Below, in pieces: positions 15,984-24,541 of a stretch of DNA of 64,000 nt. The DNA lies in assembly GCF_021109255.1 (NCBI RefSeq), contig NZ_JAJODG010000002.1; one strand, 5' to 3'. The notes beneath the pieces were generated by a model. The model was not told where the DNA came from. It did no database searches and saw only the letters and a program-made list of their open reading frames with translations. Both the position numbers and the translations under genes were made by a program. Origin of the DNA: Merdimmobilis hominis (GTDB lineage: Bacteria > Bacillota > Clostridia > Oscillospirales > Ruminococcaceae). Every line of letters begins with the position of its first letter. Position 1 is the stretch's first letter.

Positions 15984-17348
15984 TTAATCGATGTCATCCA
16001 GCCAGCAGTGGTAGGGAGCTCTGCCTTCCAGGTTCTTGCGGTGCTCTTCCCAAGCTTTTTCGATGATTTCGGGGTGGTGCAACAGGTCGTAGGCGTTCTG
16101 AGCCAGGACTTTGCCGCTGTAAATTTGTGCTTTGTGGCCGATGGACATGCCGGTGCAGGCGGTTGTGCTCCAGTGGTGAGAGGGGCAGCCGGTCAAGCGG
16201 CAATGGCCAAAAAACTGGACGGTGGGGATGATGTAGCTGACATCCCCCACGTCGGTGGAACCGCCGCCGCTGGTGATGGTTCCGGTGGGAGGAGCAATGG
16301 TGGTGGGAAGCAGGTCGTGATCGGCCTCCTTGCCGGTGGCATTGCGGTAGACCTCTTTGGCGAAGTTTATCTCATCTTCGGTGTAGGTGATTTCCGGAAT
16401 CTTGATCGCGGAGTCGTACATAGCCTGGTTGAGGGTGAAGTTGGGCATAGTGTCATAAGCTGCGGCTTTCTGCTCAAAAATGACCTCGGTTTCGGTCATC
16501 ATAGCGGCGCCTTCGGCGATCTTGCGCACCCGTGCTACCACGTCGCGGCAGGTCTCAGCGGACTGGGCGCGGACAAAGTAGTTCAGAGAAGCAAAATCCG
16601 GAACAATATTGGGAGCGGTGCCGGAGGCCAGGTAGATGTAGTGCATCCGGACGTCGCTGGTCACATGCTCCCGCAGGTACTGTACACCCACATTCATCAA
16701 TTCGGCAGCGTCCAGGGCAGAGCGGCCGTTGTGGGGATCGCCGCCGGCATGGGCAGTGCGGCCCTTAAAGCTGATGATCATATTGGTGCAGGCGTTCATG
16801 CGGATTTCAACGGCTTTGGGAGCGCCGCCCATGGGGTGCCAGGCCAGGCAGACGTCAATGCCGTCGAACAGATGGTTGTGAATCATGTGGACCTTGCCTT
16901 CAAAGGTCTCCTCAGCAGGGCAACCCAGGTAAACAATGGTGCCTTTGAGGCCCTCTGCCTCCATAGTTTCCTTCAGAGCGCAAGCGGCGGCTCCGCAGCC
17001 GGCAGCCATCAGGTTGTGGCCGCAGCCATGGCCGGGGCCAGGCTTGGGGGAAGGATAGGGAACAGCTTCCTGCCCCAGGCCGGGCAGGGCGTCCAATTCA
17101 CCGATGATGCCGATGACCGGTTTGCCACTTCCCCATTTGGCGATGACACAGTTGGGTTCATCACCCTTCATTGCGGCATCCAGCTCCTGGACCTCAAACC
17201 CGTATTTGCGCATAAACGCAGCGGTGGCTTTGGCGGCGTAATGCTCCTGCATACCCACTTCGGGATGAGCCCAGATATCGTCGGATAAAGCGTTGACTTC
17301 ATCGGTGTGGAGCTCATACCATTTTTCGATATTTTTGTTCATTTCCAT
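15984..17348 (-). CDS. M20-family amidohydrolase (AbgB-like), paralogue 1
   Basis: 454 residues. Metal-ligand motifs: GELDALPG, GHGCGHNL, PAEE, and late DVGDVS; the dimerisation domain carries GRTAHAGGDPHNGRSALDA. The nearest described group is p-aminobenzoyl-glutamate hydrolase subunit B and related aminoacylases/indole-acetyl-amino-acid hydrolases; the acyl-amino acid substrate is unknown. ATG 17348 follows AAGGAGGGGATCC. A second paralogue lies at 22300-23688. The mobile element ends just behind its stop codon. Confidence 0.88.
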   Translation of the reverse strand: MEMNKNIEKWYELHTDEVNALSDDIWAHPEVGMQEHYAAKATAAFMRKYGFEVQELDAAMKGDEPNCVIAKWGSGKPVIGIIGELDALPGLGQEAVPYPSPKPGPGHGCGHNLMAAGCGAAACALKETMEAEGLKGTIVYLGCPAEETFEGKVHMIHNHLFDGIDVCLAWHPMGGAPKAVEIRMNACTNMIISFKGRTAHAGGDPHNGRSALDAAELMNVGVQYLREHVTSDVRMHYIYLASGTAPNIVPDFASLNYFVRAQSAETCRDVVARVRKIAEGAAMMTETEVIFEQKAAAYDTMPNFTLNQAMYDSAIKIPEITYTEDEINFAKEVYRNATGKEADHDLLPTTIAPPTGTITSGGGSTDVGDVSYIIPTVQFFGHCRLTGCPSHHWSTTACTGMSIGHKAQIYSGKVLAQNAYDLLHHPEIIEKAWEEHRKNLEGRAPYHCWLDDID

Positions 17349-17554
17349 GTGGATCCCCTCCTTGGTTTGGTTGATTGCACGGTTCTTGGATGGTTTCAGT
17401 ATATCTTTTTTGGCCAAAAATAAATAGCGATATTTTAAATAAAAATTGCTGGAAAACTTTAGCATCCAAGGGGCTTTTGCGTGGAAATTTCCGAAGAACA
17501 TATAAAATATTACTAGTTTTGAAAAAGTCAATAGGGGAAATCCCGGTATTTTGA

Positions 17555-17588
17555 CAAAAAAGAGGACCCAGCATGTGCTGGGCCCTCG
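17555..17588 (-). terminator. Terminator after the DUF4397 gene
   Basis: GAGGACCCAGCA / TGCTGGGCCCTC, followed on the minus strand by TTTTTTG. Confidence 0.85.
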
Positions 17589-17601
17589 GTTGGGGAAAGG
17601 G

Positions 17602-18636
17602 TTACTGCCGGTCCTCCACGATGATGGTCTGTAGTTCGTTGGGAGAGGTGCCATACCCCAGAATGTATACGGTATACATGGCGTTGGCTCGGACATTGAC
17701 GTAGAAAGAGAGAAGCGGCTCGGCCCGCATCATTACTGAGCTGGTGTCGGTGTTCAAGGTCTCGATGTCCTCCATGCGGGGGGTGGGGCGCAGGCTGGTC
17801 TCGGCCAGATAGAAGTCATACTCGCCAGGGCGGATGCGCTTGAAGGAGGTGACCTCTTTGAACCGCACGTCACTGTAGACTACCCGGCCGTCGTAGAGGA
17901 TGACATCCAACGGGTTGCTGTAATACGCCAGGTTGGCAACCCGGAAGCAGGAGTAACCATAGGGCCGGTTGTTGCAGGGGGTATCGCTGATCTGCATCAA
18001 ATCAATGCCGCCTGCGGAGGGGATGATGGCCATGGTGATGGTGTCACCCGCGTGGAACGGAACGGTTTTGCGTAACAGGACATAGCCGTTGGGTTGGGCG
18101 ATGGTCACAGTTCGGAAGCCGTCGGACACATTGCCATAATTGGTCAGAGAGCCAAAGGAGAGGCCGGAAGCCACCTGCAGGCCGCTGACGATGACCACCA
18201 GGGAACGATAACTATTGACTGCGTTGAGGAACCGGACTTTGCTGTACCCGTTGGTGTTGCCCTCTTGGCAGAAGAAGCAGGGCACATTGGGCAGTGGGTA
18301 CACCGGGAAGATGGGCCAGTTGGGCCGGTTGGGCCGGTTAGGGCGGCTGGGCTGGCTGGGGCCGGGGTACACCGGACCGCCTTCGCCGGGGTCGGGAAGA
18401 GGGATCACTGGGATACCAGCGGAGCCATCCTCATTGCCGGGGAAAACCGGGCCCCCCTCTTCAAAGTCGGGCAGGGGGATCACCGGGATACCGGCGGAAC
18501 CATCGTTGTTCCCATTTTCAGAGGCGACAGGGCCGCCTTCCTGAAAGTCCGGCAGGGGGACTACTGGGGTGCCGGTGCGGCCGCTCATCCCGTTGGACAT
18601 GGAGCTGTTGGTCTGCTGAATGTTTTCATTGTTCAT
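17602..18636 (-). CDS. DUF4397 protein with Pro-rich tandem repeats
   Basis: 344 residues, ATG 18636 after AAAGGAACATC. The N-terminal third has three near-identical repeats of the type G(T/I)PV(V/I)PLPD..EGGPV (about residues 22-95), then an Arg-Pro-Asn/Ser run. From about residue 130 two DUF4397 beta-domains follow (VRFLNAVNSYRSLVVIVSG..., then VANLAYYSNPLDVILYDG...). No signal peptide or anchor is visible. DUF4397 domains are found on surface and spore-associated proteins in clostridia; export by a non-classical route or placement on the spore coat is possible but not shown. Confidence 0.8.
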   Translation of the reverse strand: MNNENIQQTNSSMSNGMSGRTGTPVVPLPDFQEGGPVASENGNNDGSAGIPVIPLPDFEEGGPVFPGNEDGSAGIPVIPLPDPGEGGPVYPGPSQPSRPNRPNRPNWPIFPVYPLPNVPCFFCQEGNTNGYSKVRFLNAVNSYRSLVVIVSGLQVASGLSFGSLTNYGNVSDGFRTVTIAQPNGYVLLRKTVPFHAGDTITMAIIPSAGGIDLMQISDTPCNNRPYGYSCFRVANLAYYSNPLDVILYDGRVVYSDVRFKEVTSFKRIRPGEYDFYLAETSLRPTPRMEDIETLNTDTSSVMMRAEPLLSFYVNVRANAMYTVYILGYGTSPNELQTIIVEDRQ

Positions 18637-19033
18637 AAGCAGGATGTTCCTTTCTTAAGTAACGTCACTGCCAGTATATTGTGTGGAGGGGGAAAGAGTG
18701 AATCTGGTGGATTGAAAAACGGGCAAATGGTGTCGATTTTACCCTCCGAACTCTGATATTACAGTCAAATTCCATCCCGAAAGCCCTCGAACACTGGCGG
18801 AAAAACCTCCAGAAGAGGGAAGTCCCCCAGGGGGACAAGGGCTTCCCCGGTTTTGGCCGGGCAGGGGAAACCCGCTGAATCTTTTGAAACCCAAGACCAG
18901 GAGATCACATATCTTCAAAATCCATGAAAAAAGCCGCCCCGTTGGGACGGCTTGGCGGCTTGCCAGGGAGAAGGAACCTTTTCCCTGGACTTGACATAAA
19001 CTGCCTCGGGGGATGGTGCACCAAGGGGCAGAT
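18637..19033. other. Intergenic region with one terminator
   Basis: No gene recognised. It contains the promoter region of the DUF4397 gene and the terminator of the small minus-strand gene. Confidence 0.5.
18925..18953 (-). terminator. Terminator of the 58-residue gene
   Basis: AAGCCGCCCC / GGGACGGCTT; TTTTTTC follows on the minus strand. Confidence 0.8.
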
Positions 19034-19210
19034 TCAGCACCCGGGCTCCAAGCGCTTGACCAGGGAACGCATCTCCTGGCGGGATTGAACCTGGTGGGCC
19101 TCTCGGAGGAGTTGCTGCTGCTCCCCTTGGGGCAGGTTGGAAAAAGCCTCCATTGCCTTGGGGTGCTGGGCCAGCGCCATGGCGAAGCCCAATGGGAGTT
19201 CATCCATCAT
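19034..19210 (-). CDS. Conserved small protein, 58 residues
   Basis: ATG 19210 follows GAGGTGATC. The protein starts MMDELPLGFAMALAQHPKAM, continues with a Gln-rich helix and ends RSLVKRLEPGC. Coding is supported by a good ribosome binding site, its own terminator and a soluble helical composition. I recall similar short proteins in related clostridia, but no function. It is divergent from the muramidase gene. Confidence 0.65.
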   Translation of the reverse strand: MMDELPLGFAMALAQHPKAMEAFSNLPQGEQQQLLREAHQVQSRQEMRSLVKRLEPGC

Positions 19211-19287
19211 TTTTGATCACCTCAAAAATAGTGTTGACTAAAATGGACCATCTTTCCCTGTAAAAAATTTACAAGGAGCAAACGACT

Positions 19288-20055
19288 ATGACCGAAGGAA
19301 TTGACATTTCCATTTACAATGCCCGCCAAGGGGCCATCGACTGGCAGGAGGTGCGCCAAGCGGGAAAAGAATTTGTGATGATCCGGGCTGGGTGGGCCAA
19401 CTACGCCGGCCAGATTTATGAGGATTCCACCTTGCAGGAATCGGTGGAGGGCGCGTCCCAAGCGGGGCTGCAGGTGGGCCTCTACCTCTATGATTACTGC
19501 GCAGATGATGCAGCCCACCGCACCGCCGCCAAAAATCTGGTGGAGATCGCCGGGCGGTTCCAGGGCAAATTGACCATGCCCCTGGCCCTGGATGTGGAGG
19601 AGACTTCTCTCCCGGTGCTGACCGATCAGGGAAAAACTGGCTTGACCAATGGCGTTATCGCCTTCTGTGACGAGCTCCAGCGGGCGAAATATTATGCCAT
19701 GTGGTACAGCTATACGGCGTTTATCCAACAGCACTTGGAGCGGGACCGCCTGCGCCCCTACGACCTGTGGCTGGCGGATTACCGTGCCACCCCGTGGAAT
19801 ACCCCTCACGGGATGCTGCAATATAAGGGCGGCGGCCAGTGCCCCGGTGTCCAGGGGCCCTGCGACCTGGATCGGGCGTATAAGGATTACCCAGCCATCC
19901 TCAAATCTGCGGGGCTCAATCACCTAGAGGAGGAAAACGTGGATTACAAAGCGCTGTATCTGGAGTCTCAGCAGAAACTGAAGGAAGTTGAGGCGGAATA
20001 TGACGGCCTCAAACAGAAGGTGGACCAGTTTGTATCCTCTTTAAATGAGGCGTAG
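19288..20055 (+). CDS. GH25 muramidase-like protein without signal peptide
   Basis: 255 residues. Glycoside hydrolase 25 features: GIDISIYNARQGAIDW at the N-terminus (catalytic Asp of strand 1), VMIRAGW, LALDVEE (catalytic Asp/Glu near residue 110) and WLADYRA. The C-terminus (residues 220-255) is a predicted coiled coil. ATG 19288 follows AAGGAGC. GH25 enzymes cleave peptidoglycan; the lack of a signal peptide suggests holin-dependent release, lysis of the mother cell, or an ancestral phage endolysin. Confidence 0.88.
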   Translation: MTEGIDISIYNARQGAIDWQEVRQAGKEFVMIRAGWANYAGQIYEDSTLQESVEGASQAGLQVGLYLYDYCADDAAHRTAAKNLVEIAGRFQGKLTMPLALDVEETSLPVLTDQGKTGLTNGVIAFCDELQRAKYYAMWYSYTAFIQQHLERDRLRPYDLWLADYRATPWNTPHGMLQYKGGGQCPGVQGPCDLDRAYKDYPAILKSAGLNHLEEENVDYKALYLESQQKLKEVEAEYDGLKQKVDQFVSSLNEA

Positions 20056-20203
20056 CGGGTCTCTAAAAAGGATGGATCCCGCAGTGCAGGGGAAGTGGGC
20101 TTGGGATTTCCCGCTTTCCCTAATTGAGGAGAATCCGCCGTGATAAATAGCCAGAGAGAAAAAACCGGGAAACGGGACTGTCAAGATCATTCTTGCAGTA
20201 AAT

Positions 20204-20242
20204 AAAAGGGCATCCGGGCAAAGCGGCCCGGATGCCCTTTTT
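20204..20242. terminator. Bidirectional terminator between GH25 and GNAT genes
   Basis: AAAAGGGCATCCGGG / CCCGGATGCCCTTTTT between convergent genes. Confidence 0.9.
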
Positions 20243-20255
20243 GCGGAAGGGGAGA

Positions 20256-20756
20256 TCACAGAATTTTTTCAAAGGCGATGCGCTCTCCATCATCGCTGTA
20301 GATGATGCCGCAGCGGGCAAAGCCGTGTTTTTCCAGCAGACGCTGCATGGAGAGGTTTTTGCGGTGGGTGTCCACCTTGATGGAGGTTACCCCTCGCTCC
20401 TGGCACTGGGCTTCTGCTTCGGCAATCATCCGGCCGGAGAGGCCCTGGCCCTTCAGGGCATCGTCTACGCAGATGCGGTGGATGACGGCGCAGGGGGCGT
20501 CGCTGAGCCAGTTCCCCTCATAGATGACCTCATAGTTCTTCTCCGGGCGGAAGGAGATTACAGTGGTGCCCACCACCTGTCCATCCTTCAGCAGCACATA
20601 GCTCTCCCCTGCGGCAATGTCCTGTGCTATGACCTCTCCGTTGGGATAGCCGTTCTGCCACTGGTCAATCCCCTGGGATTTTAAATAGGCCTGGGCTTGG
20701 CGGACAATCCCCATCACCGCTGGGATATCCTCTTGCTGGGTAGGGCGAAACAACAT
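20256..20756 (-). CDS. GNAT N-acetyltransferase
   Basis: 166 residues. N-terminal FRPTQQEDIPAVMGIVRQA, the acetyl-CoA loop (HRICVDDALKGQGLSGRMI) near residue 110 and the C-terminal KHGFARCGIIYSDDG match a general GCN5-type acetyltransferase. ATG 20756 follows AAAGGAGGA. The acceptor substrate cannot be told from sequence. Confidence 0.85.
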   Translation of the reverse strand: MLFRPTQQEDIPAVMGIVRQAQAYLKSQGIDQWQNGYPNGEVIAQDIAAGESYVLLKDGQVVGTTVISFRPEKNYEVIYEGNWLSDAPCAVIHRICVDDALKGQGLSGRMIAEAEAQCQERGVTSIKVDTHRKNLSMQRLLEKHGFARCGIIYSDDGERIAFEKIL

Positions 20757-20912
20757 GGAAAAAATCCTCCTTTTTGTCGCTGGGATCCGGTTTTCCCCTC
20801 GGAAAAGAGGGAAGATACTCCCATCATAGTATATCTTAGGGGGATTGTAAAGCGGGATTCCCCATGGTGCAGCCAGCCCCCGATGGTTGGGGGCTAACCT
20901 GGGCGTCCCTCG

Positions 20913-21254
20913 TCAGGAGGTGATTCCATTCCTATCGTTCAGATAAGTGGCCAAAAAGTAAATGACCTCCCCGGGAGAGGGTTTGCCGGCCAACTGCCGC
21001 CCGGCGATTTCTTCCAGCACATCACGGTCGCCGTTGAGCCAAATATCCTGCACCGCCCGGGCGATGGATCGGGTCACCGTTTCGTGGCTGACGGCAAATC
21101 GGTCTGCCACCAGGGGGTATAAGGTGGTGGTAAGCCGGCGGAAGGGGTAGGGGGACAGTTCCCTTGCCAGGTCTACAGCATGGGCCAGATACCGGTAGCC
21201 GCTGTTGGTAATATGGCCTGCAATGCGGTGCAGCAGTCGTTCCGATTGGGTCAT
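20913..21254 (-). CDS. Stand-alone Spo0A C-terminal DNA-binding domain protein
   Basis: 113 residues that align along their whole length with the effector domain of Spo0A: HITNSGYRYLAHAVDL, then LTTTLYPLVADRFAVSHETVTRSIARAVQDIW, with the recognition helix in the second segment. The phospho-receiver domain is missing, and ATG 21254 with AAGGAGAGG shows it is a designed start rather than a truncation. It could bind 0A-box-like sites without phosphorylation, or titrate Spo0A. Its target genes are unknown. Confidence 0.85.
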   Translation of the reverse strand: MTQSERLLHRIAGHITNSGYRYLAHAVDLARELSPYPFRRLTTTLYPLVADRFAVSHETVTRSIARAVQDIWLNGDRDVLEEIAGRQLAGKPSPGEVIYFLATYLNDRNGITS

Positions 21255-21421
21255 GAGGATTCCTCTCCTTGCTTATTGTAGTAGTTTCAGAATACCTTAT
21301 GGCCGGGGAACTTGGGGGGATATGGTCAAAACCAGTCCACATTAGATTGAGGTGGTTAGGGAAAGAAACAATATCCCACCCATCGAAACGAGTCCAGCGA
21401 ACGATAAAATAGAGCCGAAAG

Positions 21422-21463
21422 AAAAAAATTGCCCCAGCAGGCTTTATCTCCTGCTAGGGCATT
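21422..21463 (-). terminator. Terminator after the prenyltransferase-like gene
   Basis: TTGCCCCAGCAGG / CCTGCTAGGGCA with TTTTTTTC on the minus strand. Confidence 0.8.
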
Positions 21464-21473
21464 GGGGAAGATA

Positions 21474-22097
21474 TCATCCTCCGCGGGTGACGTCCTGATG
21501 GGCATACCACTCCAAAGCGTTTAGAAAATCGCTGTCGGTGTACTCAGGCCACAGGTGGTCTTCCACATAGAAATCTGCATAGACTGACTGGATTGGCAGA
21601 AACCCGGAGAGCCGCCGCATGCCGCCCCACCGGATGATCAGGTCGATCCGGGAGATATCCCGGGAATAGGGATATCCGTCCTGTTGGATGTGGGATAAAT
21701 CCCACTGCCAACCGTAGTTGACCAAAAAGTTCACCCGGATGCCGCCGCCGTGGATCGGGGTGCGCCTGGTGTAAGGGAGAAGCTCCTGGGGGAAAAACCG
21801 GGAACGGCTGTCCCCCATAACCAAGAGGTCAGCTCCCTCCTGGGACAAAAGGTCCACCGCTTCCACACAGGCCCGCTGAAACGCTTGGAACTGTTCCGGT
21901 GGGCGTTGGCAGTTGTCTTTGGTGAACCCGTAATAGGTAATCTCCTGGATGCCGTTCTCCTTGGCCAGTTGCAATAGGCGCTTCCCAGGGCCCAGGCCAT
22001 ATTCGTATCCATCTTTTTTGTTCATCCCATGGGCGGCAGCCCAACGGCGGTTCCCGTCGGGTATGATCCCGATATGTTTTACTATATGCTTGCTAAT
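21474..22097 (-). CDS. Divergent cis-prenyltransferase (UppS family) with a non-canonical start
   Basis: About 207 residues. The catalytic IIPDGNRRWA lies near residue 10, ITYYGFTKDNCQRP near 55, and the C-terminal LWPEYTDSDFLNAL near 180. The conserved RTSGE loop is changed to RWGGM, so the substrate or activity may differ from undecaprenyl diphosphate synthase. The only in-frame ATG (22025) would remove the DGN catalytic motif. The conserved frame can start at ATT 22097, six bases after GGAGGTGA, while an ATG at 22104 is out of frame by one base and stops after three codons. Confidence 0.7.
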   Translation of the reverse strand: MSKHIVKHIGIIPDGNRRWAAAHGMNKKDGYEYGLGPGKRLLQLAKENGIQEITYYGFTKDNCQRPPEQFQAFQRACVEAVDLLSQEGADLLVMGDSRSRFFPQELLPYTRRTPIHGGGIRVNFLVNYGWQWDLSHIQQDGYPYSRDISRIDLIIRWGGMRRLSGFLPIQSVYADFYVEDHLWPEYTDSDFLNALEWYAHQDVTRGG

Positions 22098-22251
22098 TCC
22101 GCATCACCTCCCCAGTAGTCTGCCCAAAAAAAGGGGGAGAAACACAGGAGTGACGCCAAGAATGCTTCCCAACAGGATCTAAAACTTAGGCGAGATACCA
22201 GGCTTGTGGCATGCCTGCCTCCACAGGCTGATATAAAGCTTTGGGGCGGAG

Positions 22252-22283
22252 GAAAAGGGGCCGGAATACCCGGCCCCTTTTGG
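22252..22283. terminator. Terminator after M20 paralogue 2
   Basis: AAAAGGGGCCGG / CCCGGCCCCTTTT around a short loop. Confidence 0.8.
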
Positions 22284-22299
22284 ATGGTATGTATGCAGT

Positions 22300-23688
22300 T
22301 TACGGGACCAACATGTCGGAGGTGATGGGGCATTTATATTTTTTGCCCGCCATCGCCTTGTCAAACTCCGCTTTGGCATCTTCCCGGATTTTGGGGTCTG
22401 TCAAGACTTTCAGGCCGATGAGAGCCATGGTCTTGGCAGCGTAAATGGTGCCCTTCACACCGATCTCTGCGCCGGCGCAGGCGGCGGTCTGCCAACTGTG
22501 ACCTGTGCAGCCAATGGCCATACAAGTGGTGGTAAAGGTTGTACAAGGACAGATATGTTGGACGTCGCCCACATCGCTGGAACCGCCACCACCAGATGTG
22601 GGTTTAGGCTCCTGGACTTCGTCTAAAAAGACGGTTCCATCCGGCAAACCGAAACTTGTCAAAGCTTTTTCATACGTTGCAGGCATCGCGCGATTGATGG
22701 CATCGCCGAATTTAAGATCTTCTTCACTCCAAGGCTCCCGAGGAGCTTCCCGCAGGCAGTCCAGAGCTAATTTGGCCAAAGTGGAGTTGTTCAAAAAGTT
22801 ATAACAACCGCCCAGGTATTCGATTTCTACCTCAGTTTCAGTCATCATGGCCGCGCCTTTGGCGATCTTGCAAAGGCGCTCATAAGTATCTTCCACCGCC
22901 TCGCGGGAGAGGGCGCGGATAAAGTAGTAGGAGGAAGCTCTGTCGGGGACGATATTGGGTGCAGTTCCCCCTTCGGTGATGATATAGTGGATGCGCACAT
23001 CGCTGGTCACATGTTCCCGCAGATACTGGGTGCCCACGTTCATCAGTTCAACCGCATCCAAGGCGGAGCGGCCGTTGTGGGGGTCGCCGCCGGCGTGGGC
23101 AGTCCTGCCTTTGAAGTGGAACTTGACAGAGTCCAAGGCATTGGAGACGCCGCCATTCATAGGTGCCACATTTGTCTTTCCAGGATGGAAGCCGATGGCG
23201 ATATCCAAGTCGTCAAAAGCACCGCCCCGGGCCATGAAGCATTTGCCGGTGAGGACCTCTTCCGCAGGACAGCCAAAATAGATGATCGTGCCGGGCAGCT
23301 TTTTCTCCTCCATCTCCGCTTTCAGGCCGAGGACGCCGCCCAATGTGGCAGCGCCCAGCAGGTTATGGCCGCAACCGTGGCCATAGGGTTGCCCTTCAAT
23401 GGGCTTTTTCTCTGCTGCCAGTTCCTGGCTCAAGCCGGGCAGCGCGTCGTATTCCGCCAGAAAGCCGATGGTGGGGTGGCCGGAACCATAGGTGGCTTTG
23501 ATAGCAGTGGGGACGCCAGCGGTGCCGACTTCAACGGAAAAGCCGGCGTTTGTCAGCGCGTCGGCCATCCACTCGCAGGCCTTGAATTCGCGGTATGGGC
23601 CCTCCGGGTTTGCCCAGATATCCAGGGCGACTTTTTTGATGAGGGCGCGGTTGTCATCAATGGCTTTGTATGCAGTTTGACCAAGCAT
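22300..23688 (-). CDS. M20-family amidohydrolase (AbgB-like), paralogue 2
   Basis: 462 residues with the same motifs as the 16-kb paralogue: AEYDALPG, GHGCGHNL, PAEE, GRTAHAGGDPHNGRSALDA, SSDVGDVQ. The two paralogues share long identical stretches in the dimerisation domain and differ in the catalytic periphery, suggesting different acyl-amino acid substrates. ATG 23688 follows GGGAGGAAAAC. The gene is monocistronic with its own terminator. Confidence 0.88.
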   Translation of the reverse strand: MLGQTAYKAIDDNRALIKKVALDIWANPEGPYREFKACEWMADALTNAGFSVEVGTAGVPTAIKATYGSGHPTIGFLAEYDALPGLSQELAAEKKPIEGQPYGHGCGHNLLGAATLGGVLGLKAEMEEKKLPGTIIYFGCPAEEVLTGKCFMARGGAFDDLDIAIGFHPGKTNVAPMNGGVSNALDSVKFHFKGRTAHAGGDPHNGRSALDAVELMNVGTQYLREHVTSDVRIHYIITEGGTAPNIVPDRASSYYFIRALSREAVEDTYERLCKIAKGAAMMTETEVEIEYLGGCYNFLNNSTLAKLALDCLREAPREPWSEEDLKFGDAINRAMPATYEKALTSFGLPDGTVFLDEVQEPKPTSGGGGSSDVGDVQHICPCTTFTTTCMAIGCTGHSWQTAACAGAEIGVKGTIYAAKTMALIGLKVLTDPKIREDAKAEFDKAMAGKKYKCPITSDMLVP

Positions 23689-23974
23689 GTTGTTTTCCTC
23701 CCTGATTTGTGATGTTCTATGTCTGCCCACAGCTGTGTGGGATCATTTCGTTGCCATAATTCTATTATATCGGGGATTTCTCGAAAAAACAACAAATATT
23801 TTCAACATAATTAGAAATGTTTTAGATTAAATAACGGTTGGAGAAAAACAGATTTGGCCGTCCCTGGAAAGGCGGCATTGTAAACGGAAGGAAAAGAACG
23901 CATTCCCTCGGTTATTCCATCTGGTGGAGTGGCAGCACAGTTTGGTGGCCAGCTGCCCAGGATTCTAAAAAGGG

Positions 23975-24013
23975 GACAAAAAAGGGCATCCATCCCATTG
24001 GATGGATGCCCCG
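23975..24013 (-). terminator. Terminator of the YCDCPAC protein gene
   Basis: GGGCATCCATCC / GGATGGATGCCC followed on the minus strand by TTTTTTG. Confidence 0.85.
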
Positions 24014-24035
24014 GTGTCTTCAGGCACAGATTGTT

Positions 24036-24398
24036 TTACTGGAGCAGGTCGCCTTTCTTTTCCAGGATTTCTGCCACTGCCACACAGGCCGGGCAGTCGC
24101 AGTACTTCGCCCCTGCGGCTTTGATCTCCTTGGCGTGAGCCGCCACCTGGCCGGCAGCTTCCGCTCCCCCGAATACCTTGGCGCCGGCTTCCGATTCTGC
24201 AAAGCCGATCAGGTTGTCAATGGGCATGATATCCGCTTCCAATTCAGCGATGTATTTTTGGGTTTGGGCAGCCTCCCGGTCAGTTCCGATGGAATCCAGC
24301 CAAGCTTGGGCCGACGCTTTGGTCTCAGCGCTGCAAGTGGGCGCGGCCATCAGTTCACGGGTTTTTTCTACAACATAGTTGACAGTCTCTCTGCTCAT
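24036..24398 (-). CDS. Conserved protein with C-terminal YCDCPAC motif
   Basis: 120 residues, mostly helical. The C-terminal GAKYCDCPACVAVAEIL supplies a CxCxxC cluster that could bind a metal ion or act in thiol redox chemistry; one more Cys lies near residue 25 (APTCSAE). ATG 24398 is preferred over 24407 because AAAGGA is nine bases away. I recall similar proteins carrying a doubtful 'Hsp90' label, for which nothing here gives support. It is divergent from an HxlR regulator and shares two operator-like sites with it, so it is probably the regulated target. Confidence 0.65.
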   Translation of the reverse strand: MSRETVNYVVEKTRELMAAPTCSAETKASAQAWLDSIGTDREAAQTQKYIAELEADIMPIDNLIGFAESEAGAKVFGGAEAAGQVAAHAKEIKAAGAKYCDCPACVAVAEILEKKGDLLQ

Positions 24399-24440
24399 CG
24401 TTGTCATTCCTTTCCATCTTTGGTTCGGGTTGATTTCTTA

Positions 24441-24517
24441 TAGTATCTTTATTATACTTGATCTGTATAAGGAATCAAGTACGCAAATATTTAATACCTA
24501 GTATCTTTTTCTATACC
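24441..24517. promoter_or_regulatory. Two HxlR operator-like sites and an inverted repeat
   Basis: TAGTATCTTT occurs at 24441-24450 and 24499-24508, each followed by ATAC: AGTAT-N7-ATACT (24442-24458) and GTAT-N8-ATAC (24501-24516). Between them ACTTGAT (24456-24462) mirrors ATCAAGT (24474-24480). This fits a regulator site controlling both divergent genes. Confidence 0.6.
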
Positions 24518-24541
24518 AGCAGTTTTGGGAGGGATGGAACC

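Noticed and set aside
16008..17288. Plus-strand frame of 426 codons
   Set aside because: Shadow of the M20 peptidase gene; Gly/Val/Ala-rich with no start signal.
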